Shown piece after piece: positions 1 through 5,331 of a stretch of DNA of 5,331 nucleotides (positions are counted from its first letter, which is position 1; every line of letters begins with the position of its first letter). Under the pieces are notes generated by a model that saw only the letters and a list, made by a program, of their open reading frames with translations, made no database searches and was not told the origin of the DNA. The translations under genes were made by a program, and so were the position numbers. Where the stretch lies: NCBI GenBank assembly GCA_030593665.1, contig JAUVGS010000182.1, positions 1 to 5,331 of the forward strand. Reading direction: 5' to 3'. Source of the DNA: Chitinivibrionales bacterium (lineage in GTDB: Bacteria > Fibrobacterota > Chitinivibrionia > Chitinivibrionales > JANQEN01).

Positions 1-2907
1 CAGTGAATCCAGTGAGTTACTCTGTATAGTAAAACGTACCGGAACATCACCGGTTTGCTCATTGACAATCGGATAAATTAATAACTCGGGACTTTTGTCG
101 CTGTAATAAAAGCCTATTTCATTGCTGTATAGTCCGTACTCGTTGTCTTGTGCATTAAATCGCATCCATACGGTGTCAGTGTACTGAGAAATGTCAAAAT
201 CACCTCGCCAGGTAAAGGCAAGTGTTTTTCCGTTATAGTCGGCACTATCTATGTTGTACAGACTTTCCTTCATCCTGGCGGTACGCCATAATGAAGAGGT
301 GCGTAGTTTATATTGGAAAAGTAAACCTACCGTGTCAAATTCAGGATCAGAAAGAGCCACTCTAAGGAGAACTTCATTCGTTTGTGTTCCTGGAGGGGCC
401 GCAAGCATAAATGACGTCGGTGTTTCATTATTGTCAACATGAAATGGATTAGTAGTAGCGCCGGTACCCATTCCGGGATCAAAAGGCGTCACTCGGAATA
501 GAACGTTATAGTGATCTATTCCGGGGATATCATTTTTAGACAGCCATTTAATAGTACCGATGTAATTGGCAGGAGTTATGCTTGACACCGAACCGGCAGT
601 GGTCGCGTTGTGCCAGGTGTTCTCCTTGTCAAGAGAATACTGACAGTTCAAAGTGACGGTTGAATTGTCCTTGTCATAAAGCGTATATGAAATAGCGACC
701 GTGTCCCGCTGTTCGCCTGATACATTGCCGAGCATAATGACCGGCAAGCTGGAAGAATTATAAGGTACTTCAATAATTCGTTCTTTACCAAGGGCAAAGT
801 CTATTGGTATTACTTTACAGAATAATGTGCCGGATATATCATATGCCGGGGGTTTGACGTCGTCATAGGTCATCCATTTGAATGAGCCGGAATATAAGGA
901 CGATGGTATGTCTACAATCGCACCGGAGGTTTTTGCCGGATACCAGTTTTTATTATCACTTGAAAAGGAAATGTCAAGATCGATCGTATCATTTTCAGTG
1001 TCGTTGATGGTATAGTTTATTTCGGTTGTATCGCTATACAGCGGTGAGGCTTTGATTAAAGAGATGTTTGGTATATAATTGTTATTGATTTCAAGGTCAT
1101 ACAGTATATCAAAGATACCTTCAAGAGTGGTATCGCTCACCCGCGCTCGTAGTGAAACAGAATAAAGGCGCTTGTAGGTGAAATCTTTTTTTGTGTCCCA
1201 GTAGAAATATTTATTGTATTCCCAATTTCCGATATTGGTAAGACCTCCTGAAACCGATGCTTTCTGCCATTGACCGCCGTGAACTTTATACTCAACACCC
1301 GAAATAGTAAGATAATCTAAATCAGGATCAGAAAGTCGATAATCAATCCGTGCAATGCCGCTCAGTATTGGTGAGGGTACGGAAAGCCGAATACTCGGAT
1401 AGAACGTGTCATTCCTGCAGGCAAAGGTATCGGAAACAGATGTGGTCGAAAAGTTGCCGGTCTTGTCAAAGAGGGTATCTATAGTGACGTTATAGGGAAT
1501 CCCCGGCAAGAGCGGTAAATCAGTCTCAGCATAATACCCGCACTCTCCCAGTCCAACATTACTACCGGTAACAATATCCACGGTCTGTATCTGCCGGAAA
1601 CCTGAACCGTCAAATTTTAACGAATAGGGCGTTGATGCAACCTCGCTTGTATCGGTGGCAACACTGGTGATTGTGGTCCATTTTAATGAAGAAATAGATG
1701 AAGAAGGTATGTTGTCGCTGAATAGAGATGTGTTATTTTTCGAAATTACAACATTATCAAGATAATAGTTATCAAATCCCGATCCTGAACTATTTCTTTG
1801 AATAAACCGAACTTTGAAAGAAGGATGAAATGCATTGATAGCGGTAATTGAGTCCTTGAATTGTTTCCAGAGTCCTACATCTCCCGGTACTATTGTTCTT
1901 ACCGATACCCAGGTATTGTTATTGTTGTAATAATCCACCTCGAGATTTTCCAGATTATCCGGCAGTTCAGGTCCGCCTTTGACTGCATAGGCAATAGTAA
2001 TACCGGGACCGACACTGCTGTTCGGGTAAACCGCAGTGATCTTTCTGCCGAAATTCATGGTATATCGCAGCGTATCGAGTACTTTTGTCGAATCAATATC
2101 GTCAGGAAAATGGAGCAGGACTGTCTTTGTATTTGCGGTGCCGCACGCCCAGAAGAAAGAGGGGGAAGCGTTGTCAATCGTTATGCTTCCCGTTGGTGCG
2201 GCTAATCCGATTCGTCCGGTAGTGAGGTCCTGAGCCGCGACTTTAAGCAATATGTTGCTGCCGGTATACCCTGCAAGATCAGTCCCGGAATTCCAGGTAA
2301 TAGTATCTTTTTTTGTTCCCGAATGGTTCGGGGTGATATCACTGGATCCTGTTAGCCAATGCGTACCTTTGTCAATTGAGTAAGCGAGTTCGAGTTTGTT
2401 TACATTGCCGGTTGCTGCGGTGTATGTGTACGCGCATGCTCCTGCACCGGTTATGGTTGAGTCTTGTGTAAATCCAAGGGAGTCTATTGCAGTTTTTGCA
2501 AAAAACTTGCTGAAATCATACAGGGTAAAATTCAGTAATGAAAATACCTCTGTTGAAACCGCAGTACCCGTATCAGCATCATAGGGGGTAAGCTTGAGAA
2601 TGATTTTGTCACAATCGCGGACGCCCAGGTCATTCAATGATACCCATATAACCGTATCGAGTACCGAATTGTTTGACTGGAATATAGTATTCACAATGGC
2701 CGCAGGAAGCCAGGTGGAACCATTGTCTGAAGAATAGGAGACCGCAAGGGTGCACATATTGTTTTCCGCATCAGCCAGTTGGAAAGGGACCTTTACAGAG
2801 TCGGATACACTACCGGAAGGTGAGATCACCGATACAATAAGCGGGGCCTGATTCTGTGCGAAAAGGTGTGCTGTGCAGAAGAACAGTATAGAAAGCCATG
2901 TTCTCAT
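1..2907 (-). CDS. Large secreted multi-module beta-sandwich protein, C-terminus beyond the window
   Basis: The frame is open for 969 codons from ATG at 2907-2905 to the window edge, so the protein is C-terminally incomplete. Residues 1-17 form a signal peptide (R near the start, hydrophobic core L-S-I-L-F-F, probable cleavage after L-F-A before Q18). The mature part is almost entirely beta-rich: two Ig/FN3-like modules (about 21-126 and 141-247), a MAM/reelin-like jelly-roll domain (about 248-391), a hybrid stretch (394-500), four more modules (about 503-609, 612-716, 721-827, 829-938) and the start of another from 939. No catalytic motif, transmembrane segment or dockerin is visible. The architecture suggests an extracellular or surface protein for adhesion or structure; function and exact family are unknown. 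ATG is chosen because GGAGA lies 9 bases upstream and an in-frame TAG sits two codons before it. It follows the lipoprotein gene by 3 bases, implying one operon and coupled translation. Any sorting, anchoring or dockerin domain would be past position 1. Confidence 0.9.
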   Translation of the reverse strand, partial: MRTWLSILFFCTAHLFAQNQAPLIVSVISPSGSVSDSVKVPFQLADAENNMCTLAVSYSSDNGSTWLPAAIVNTIFQSNNSVLDTVIWVSLNDLGVRDCDKIILKLTPYDADTGTAVSTEVFSLLNFTLYDFSKFFAKTAIDSLGFTQDSTITGAGACAYTYTAATGNVNKLELAYSIDKGTHWLTGSSDITPNHSGTKKDTITWNSGTDLAGYTGSNILLKVAAQDLTTGRIGLAAPTGSITIDNASPSFFWACGTANTKTVLLHFPDDIDSTKVLDTLRYTMNFGRKITAVYPNSSVGPGITIAYAVKGGPELPDNLENLEVDYYNNNNTWVSVRTIVPGDVGLWKQFKDSITAINAFHPSFKVRFIQRNSSGSGFDNYYLDNVVISKNNTSLFSDNIPSSSISSLKWTTITSVATDTSEVASTPYSLKFDGSGFRQIQTVDIVTGSNVGLGECGYYAETDLPLLPGIPYNVTIDTLFDKTGNFSTTSVSDTFACRNDTFYPSIRLSVPSPILSGIARIDYRLSDPDLDYLTISGVEYKVHGGQWQKASVSGGLTNIGNWEYNKYFYWDTKKDFTYKRLYSVSLRARVSDTTLEGIFDILYDLEINNNYIPNISLIKASPLYSDTTEINYTINDTENDTIDLDISFSSDNKNWYPAKTSGAIVDIPSSLYSGSFKWMTYDDVKPPAYDISGTLFCKVIPIDFALGKERIIEVPYNSSSLPVIMLGNVSGEQRDTVAISYTLYDKDNSTVTLNCQYSLDKENTWHNATTAGSVSSITPANYIGTIKWLSKNDIPGIDHYNVLFRVTPFDPGMGTGATTNPFHVDNNETPTSFMLAAPPGTQTNEVLLRVALSDPEFDTVGLLFQYKLRTSSLWRTARMKESLYNIDSADYNGKTLAFTWRGDFDISQYTDTVWMRFNAQDNEYGLYSNEIGFYYSDKSPELLIYPIVNEQTGDVPVRFTIQSNSLDSL
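94..1401 (-). repeat. Protein-level repeat: modules 3 to 6 of the large secreted protein
   Basis: Four consecutive modules of about 105-110 residues (503-609, 612-716, 721-827, 829-938). Each starts with a P-x-I/F-x-L-type strand, then I-x-Y-x-L-type strand ending in an acidic loop: D527-P-D529-L-D531, D636-T-E638-N-D640, D745-K-D747-N-S, D854-P-E856-F-D858. A first tryptophan follows (W547, W655, W765, W874), and a second 23-26 residues later (W570, W678, W788, W900). The acidic D-x-[DE]-x-[DN] loops resemble the calcium-binding or turn motif of cadherin-like/PKD-like bacterial modules. A further module starts at residue 939 and leaves the window. Confidence 0.7.
1408..1728 (-). other. Hybrid segment: jelly-roll-like start running into an FN3-like end
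   Basis: Residues 394-500 begin like another MAM/reelin or laminin-G-like domain: L-F-S-D-N-I-P, then L-K-W, then P-Y-S-L-K-F-D-G and a strand around Q-T-V-D-I. There is no room for a whole jelly roll. From about residue 463 the sequence looks like the end of an FN3/Ig module (L-P-G-I-P-Y-N-V-T-I-D, then D-K-T-G-N-F-S). Two cysteines (C456, C497) lie in it. It may be a truncated domain fused to a module remnant, or simply an atypical module. The frame is uninterrupted. Confidence 0.35.
1735..2166 (-). other. MAM/reelin-type jelly-roll domain within the large secreted protein
   Basis: Residues about 248-391 differ from the flanking modules. They contain a long N-terminal strand pair, a L-E-V-D-Y-Y strand leading to a turn and W333, and then the segment V366-R-F-I-Q ending in D379-N-Y-Y-L-D384-N-V-V-I-S389. 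The pattern V-R-F-x-Q followed by a D-x-W/Y-x-[IL]-D-[DN]-V-x-I strand is characteristic of MAM and reelin subrepeat domains (concanavalin-like jelly rolls), which mediate adhesion or carbohydrate/protein binding. Assignment rests on this motif and the strand pattern, not on a profile search. Confidence 0.5.
2167..2847 (-). repeat. Protein-level repeat: modules 1 and 2 of the large secreted protein
   Basis: Two diverged Ig/FN3-like modules at residues about 21-126 and 141-247. Each contains a strand followed by a Y-S-x-D-x-G/K-type turn and a first tryptophan (W66, W184), then a T-V/I-x-W strand with a second tryptophan (W88, W205), then a D-L-x-G-like turn and an L-K-V/L strand. Module 1 carries the acidic loop D46-A-E48-N-N; module 2 has lost it (A-T-G-N). 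Module 1 has two cysteines (C52, C99) that could pair. The repeats are seen only in protein; the DNA is too diverged to show direct repeats. Confidence 0.65.
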
Positions 2908-2910
2908 ATT

Positions 2911-3783
2911 CTAATTCTCCATATATGAAATTGGTATAGAGACGCTGGTAAGTTCAACGGCAACAGTATTGTTGTTAATGTCTTTCAGCCGGCCTTGTTC
3001 AAGAGATACTTTGCACGTACCGGGTTTTTTTGCGATAAAATATACCCGGATTACTTTTCCGGAACCGGGAAGGCCGTCAACCTCTCCGTTGGCAAATGCA
3101 AAATTAAAAGTGATTGAGTCGCTTGACGCATTAAAGTCGGAAAAGGAAATAAAATCACCATCACCGGAAAGAAAGTAGTACAAGGAATCCGTTACCGGAT
3201 ATACAATAGTATCGCAGACTACCAAGTTATTATCAAAATGAAGGCTTAGTTCACCGGCGAGTATGGAATCCGCAATATCATCCAGGTTAATATCAATATA
3301 AAAGCTGGAGTCAATCAGCGGGTTAATGAGAATATACGATGGTGAGAGTTGGACAGACTGGGTATCGTCCTCGATAGTAAAATAGTAATCGAGTGTGTCT
3401 GCGTAGCCGGCATTACCCGGATATCTTCCGATAATTGAAAGTTCCCATTTCTGCGTCCTGATGTTATCCGATAATCCACGGATGACAAGGGTGTCCCTGT
3501 TATCATCAAATGCAGAGTAAATAGTTGTTCCTGCATAGTCGGTTAATGCAATCCGATAGGCGAATTCGAGATTGCCGAGTTCGGCTGAAGGTTTAAAACA
3601 GACGACAATTGAATCACCACCCTGTATTCCCTGGGGAAATAGTATGTGTGATGAAACATCCGGTATTTCATCATAGGGTGATATTTCAAGATCAGCCTCT
3701 GTCGGGATTTTTGAACATCCGCTGAGCAAGCCATACAGGAACAGGATACTTATTACCGCGACTGTCTTGAAAATGAACTTCAT
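2911..3783 (-). CDS. Lipoprotein with Ig-like and cohesin-like domains
   Basis: A 290-residue lipoprotein. Residues 1-22 are a lipoprotein signal (M-K-F-I-F-K, hydrophobic core, lipobox L-S-G-C) with the lipidated cysteine at 23. Ser at +2 argues against inner-membrane retention if Lol rules apply. Residues about 44-140 form an Ig/FN3-like beta domain. Residues about 143-285 resemble a cohesin-type beta-sandwich: A-G-E-L-S-L-H-F-D-N strand (176-185) where cohesins have the L-x-Y-D-P-x-x-L region, then a G-x-G-K-V-I-R-V-Y-F-I-A-K-x-P-G strand pair (about 240-255) and a final N-N-T-x-A-V-E-L strand. Cohesin folds bind dockerins in cellulosomes, but standalone cohesin-like domains also occur in non-cellulosomal surface proteins, so no substrate is assigned. 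The ATG at 3783 is preferred over the in-frame GTG at 3798, because GGAG falls between them with ideal spacing and M-K-F gives a standard signal peptide. Co-transcribed with the large secreted protein downstream. Confidence 0.88.
   Translation of the reverse strand: MKFIFKTVAVISILFLYGLLSGCSKIPTEADLEISPYDEIPDVSSHILFPQGIQGGDSIVVCFKPSAELGNLEFAYRIALTDYAGTTIYSAFDDNRDTLVIRGLSDNIRTQKWELSIIGRYPGNAGYADTLDYYFTIEDDTQSVQLSPSYILINPLIDSSFYIDINLDDIADSILAGELSLHFDNNLVVCDTIVYPVTDSLYYFLSGDGDFISFSDFNASSDSITFNFAFANGEVDGLPGSGKVIRVYFIAKKPGTCKVSLEQGRLKDINNNTVAVELTSVSIPISYMEN
2916..2920 (-). promoter_or_regulatory. Ribosome binding site of the large secreted protein, inside the lipoprotein gene
   Basis: On the minus strand GGAGA lies within the last codons of the lipoprotein gene (A-T-G G-A-G A-A-T T-A-G), with 9 bases between GGAG and the ATG at 2907. 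This fixes the start of the large gene and points to translational coupling, since ribosomes ending at TAG (2913-2911) finish next to the new start. Confidence 0.75.
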
Positions 3784-3792
3784 ATAATGCTG

Positions 3793-3796
3793 CTCC
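3793..3796 (-). promoter_or_regulatory. Ribosome binding site of the lipoprotein gene
   Basis: GGAG on the minus strand, 9 bases before the ATG at 3783, the same spacing as for the next gene. The alternative GTG at 3798-3796 overlaps this motif, which is the main reason to reject it as the start. Confidence 0.7.
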
Positions 3797-3880
3797 ACAA
3801 TATTTAACCTGATTAGTGCTTAGTACCTTACAGATTACTTTCTTGTTTTTTTAGAAAGGAATTTGATAAGGAACTTACTT

Positions 3881-3895
3881 GCGGGTTTATCCCGC
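3881..3895. repeat. Short GC-rich inverted repeat
   Basis: GCGGG and CCCGC arms of 5 bases around a 5-base AT loop, standing out in an AT-rich gap. There is no T-run after it on either strand, so it is not a standard intrinsic terminator. It lies about 100 bases upstream of the lipoprotein start and just downstream of the TATACT hexamer, so it could be an operator, a 5' leader hairpin, or chance. Confidence 0.3.
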
Positions 3896-4035
3896 GTTAG
3901 TATAAGAATTCGTCACTTGTTTCTTTGCATAAAGGAAATTTGTTTTATTGTATTTCCCTCTTTAAATTATTAGTGTTACGGTGTATATTCACTAGTCAAA
4001 ATCCGGGTAGTCCTGTAAATCATGACTAATTCGGG

Positions 4036-5331
4036 TCAAAAATCGATTACTATATTTCGTTTCCCCGGTATCGGACTGACAGTGACTTTAGTATTCGGAC
4101 CGATTGAAAAGAAAAAGGCGTCACCGATATTTGCCGCCCATACCACACCCAGGGTTGCCAGGGAAACAATGAATACGTTACTTGACGATTGCAAGCTGCT
4201 TAGTGCGTCCCTGCGTTTTTTATCATAATTTTTCCTGGCAAACTCATTCGGTTCGTTAAGATAATTATCATTATACTTGGTAAAATCATTTTTTGCTTGT
4301 ATCATTGCAAGATACGCGATACCGGTAACGCATGCCGATACCCCTGAGACGGCCGGCCAGATCCACCATCGTTCACGTTCGGAATAATATTGTCCCAGGC
4401 CGGGAAGTGCAAGACTGCGAAGCAGTATCGGTTGACTGTCAAAAGGATACCAGGTAAAGATGTAGGCGGTATCGTTGTCTGCAACAGTAATAACTTTTCG
4501 TAACGGATTAAATCCGGGTTTGCGGAAAATGCATTCATAGGTGTTTTGACACGCCAGTTGCAGGGAATCCCTGCCAGTTGTCCAGGCAATATCTACCTGA
4601 TCCCCGGTCTTGACATTCCTGATACTACCCTGGGCATACATGACTTTCGAAATAAGGGTAATAGTTGCAGTACGGGGTAAAAAACGAACCGTTATAACCG
4701 CCCGGTTCTTTTTTTTGTCAAGTGACAGTTTTGCTTTCATGTCGGTTGCTTCAAGTATGGAAGGAGGGCCGTATGGATTAGGGAAGTCAATAAGGAGTGA
4801 ACCGGTTCGATACTGTTTCTGCGGTGTAACAACTAATGAATTAATGTCATAGCGGTTTAACGGCAGCTTAATCTTATTCTTACTCAAATCCCTTGGACTC
4901 TTTCTTGCATTGAGTGTCAGGGGAGAAGGCACCCCGGCAAAAGCTGAATCACATTGTATCAGCGTCGTCCATCCGACCGGCGCCAGCGATAGTTTCATTA
5001 GCAGGGCGCGGGATTCTGGTTTGTATTTTGAAACAATGTGTACGCCATGGGCTTTTGATGAGTCAATGAGTACGGTGTTGTTGTAAAATTGAATTTTAAT
5101 CTTTGGTACTTGCTTGAACCCTGAATAATCAATGGCTACTATGATTAAACTGTCATAGGTTATAAAACTTATCAGGGTATCGTTGAAAGTATCTTTGCTC
5201 GTTGATACCAGTAATGTCTCATAGATATCTTTTCCTGAGATATTCATTACTATTTTGCATGTTTGTGAAAGAGAATCAGTTGATTCGTCAGGTTGGGCGA
5301 GCGAATCATTCCGGGTACTCGCCAATAGAGC
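4036..5331 (-). CDS. Membrane protein with PEGA-like segment and C-terminal DUF5683-like domain, N-terminus beyond the window
   Basis: The frame is open from the window edge to TGA at 4038-4036, giving 431 visible residues. The first visible residues, A-L-L-A-S, look like the end of a signal peptide. A TTG at 5325 is in frame but reads better as an internal Leu, so the gene is taken as 5'-partial. Residues about 20-220 are beta-rich and unrecognised. About 222-295 resembles a PEGA-type segment (Y-x-C-x-F-R-K-P-G-F-N-P-L-R-K-V-I-T-V at 265-283). From 302 the protein matches the DUF5683 pattern: S-L-A-L-P-G-L-G-Q-Y-Y before a first helix (about 322-344), a charged linker (about 345-383), and a second helix (about 384-408) carrying N-I-G-D-A at 401-405. 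A short beta tail ends in I-D-F. DUF5683 proteins are membrane proteins of unknown function, common in Bacteroidota and relatives. The 252-base gap after it suggests it is not in the same transcript as the lipoprotein. Confidence 0.85.
   Translation of the reverse strand, partial: ALLASTRNDSLAQPDESTDSLSQTCKIVMNISGKDIYETLLVSTSKDTFNDTLISFITYDSLIIVAIDYSGFKQVPKIKIQFYNNTVLIDSSKAHGVHIVSKYKPESRALLMKLSLAPVGWTTLIQCDSAFAGVPSPLTLNARKSPRDLSKNKIKLPLNRYDINSLVVTPQKQYRTGSLLIDFPNPYGPPSILEATDMKAKLSLDKKKNRAVITVRFLPRTATITLISKVMYAQGSIRNVKTGDQVDIAWTTGRDSLQLACQNTYECIFRKPGFNPLRKVITVADNDTAYIFTWYPFDSQPILLRSLALPGLGQYYSERERWWIWPAVSGVSACVTGIAYLAMIQAKNDFTKYNDNYLNEPNEFARKNYDKKRRDALSSLQSSSNVFIVSLATLGVVWAANIGDAFFFSIGPNTKVTVSPIPGKRNIVIDF

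Larger units (their letters stand above)
3784..4035 (-). promoter_or_regulatory. Intergenic region, probable promoter region of the lipoprotein operon
   Basis: A 252-base AT-rich gap between the stop of the upstream gene and the lipoprotein start, with no convincing coding. It is long enough to separate transcription units and is the only place in the window where a promoter for the two downstream genes is expected. On the minus strand a TATACT hexamer (3904-3899) matches a -10 box in 5 of 6 positions but has no good -35 at 16-18 bases. TTGACT (3999-3994) resembles a -35 but has no good -10 at normal spacing. Many diderm phyla use other promoter consensus sequences, so the exact site is left open. 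Confidence 0.35.

Noticed and set aside
251..442. Plus-strand 63-codon open frame
   Set aside because: It is antisense to modules 5 and 6 of the large protein and has no supporting features.
1861..2233. Two overlapping plus-strand open frames of 114 and 65 codons
   Set aside because: They lie antisense to the well-supported jelly-roll and module 2 coding sequence, have no domain-like content and no convincing ribosome binding site.
1..2907. Dockerin or repeat calcium-binding motifs in the visible part of the large protein
   Set aside because: No paired G-D-x-N-x-D-G-x-V-type motif is present. The acidic loops are single, in module loops, and do not form a dockerin. One could still exist in the unseen C-terminus.
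2969..3734. Short open frames at 2969-3178 (plus) and 3315-3536 and 3543-3734 (minus)
   Set aside because: They are shadows of the lipoprotein gene in other frames, with no domain signal.
3784..3798. GTG at 3798-3796 as the lipoprotein start, adding five residues
   Set aside because: The GTG overlaps the GGAG ribosome binding site that serves the ATG at 3783, and the five extra residues (E-Q-H-Y before M-K-F) would spoil a standard lipoprotein signal peptide.
3838..3858. AT-rich inverted repeat CTTTCT...AGAAAG with a T-rich loop, as a terminator
   Set aside because: The stem is six weak pairs and the T-run is in the loop, not after the stem. It also sits inside the presumed leader of the lipoprotein operon, where a terminator is not expected.
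3967..3999. TTGACT plus TAATAA as a sigma-70-type promoter
   Set aside because: The spacing is 21 bases, well outside 16-18, and hexamers at normal spacing match the -10 consensus poorly.
4022..4852. Plus-strand open frames at 4022-4228 and 4610-4852, and a minus-strand frame at 4302-4589
   Set aside because: All overlap the DUF5683-like gene in other frames. Their translations lack recognisable motifs, while the main frame has coherent domain structure.
4036..5325. TTG at 5325 as a complete start of the DUF5683-like protein
   Set aside because: The frame stays open to the window edge and the residues around the TTG (A-L-L-A-S) look like the end of a signal peptide, so the real start is most likely outside the window.

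Overview
The window is bacterial DNA with all recognisable coding on the minus strand. Reading in the direction of transcription (right to left), it holds three genes: the 3' part of a membrane-anchored protein (5331 to 4036), a 252-base intergenic gap, a lipoprotein gene (3783 to 2911), and the first 969 codons of a very large secreted modular protein (2907 to beyond position 1). I see no RNA genes, mobile elements, CRISPR arrays or plus-strand genes.

The organism cannot be named from this sequence. An AT-leaning composition, a lipobox lipoprotein, a signal peptide ending in F-A-Q, a PEGA-like/DUF5683-like protein and large beta-sandwich exoproteins would fit a diderm of the Fibrobacterota/Bacteroidota (FCB) neighbourhood. 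This is inference from protein style, not a phylogenetic result.

Region by region: (1) 4036-5331 encodes a protein with an all-beta extracytoplasmic part, a PEGA-like segment and a C-terminal two-helix membrane domain resembling DUF5683. Its start lies outside the window. (2) 3784-4035 is non-coding. It probably carries the promoter of the next two genes, but it shows only weak promoter-like hexamers, a short GC-rich inverted repeat and a near-direct repeat. (3) 2911-3783 encodes a 290-residue lipoprotein with an Ig-like N-terminal half and a cohesin-like C-terminal half. (4) 1-2907 encodes a signal-peptide-bearing protein. It is built from at least six diverged modules of about 105-110 residues with two invariant tryptophans, interrupted by a MAM/reelin-type jelly-roll domain. 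A seventh module begins at the window edge.

The lipoprotein and the giant protein are almost certainly co-transcribed and probably translationally coupled. Only three bases separate them, and the second ribosome binding site lies inside the last codons of the first gene. The most interesting reading is that a membrane-anchored cohesin-fold lipoprotein and a secreted multi-domain protein work as a pair at the cell surface (anchor and adhesin, or receptor and scaffold). That pairing is a hypothesis. The sequence shows the architecture and the coupling but no binding partner, enzyme active site or dockerin.
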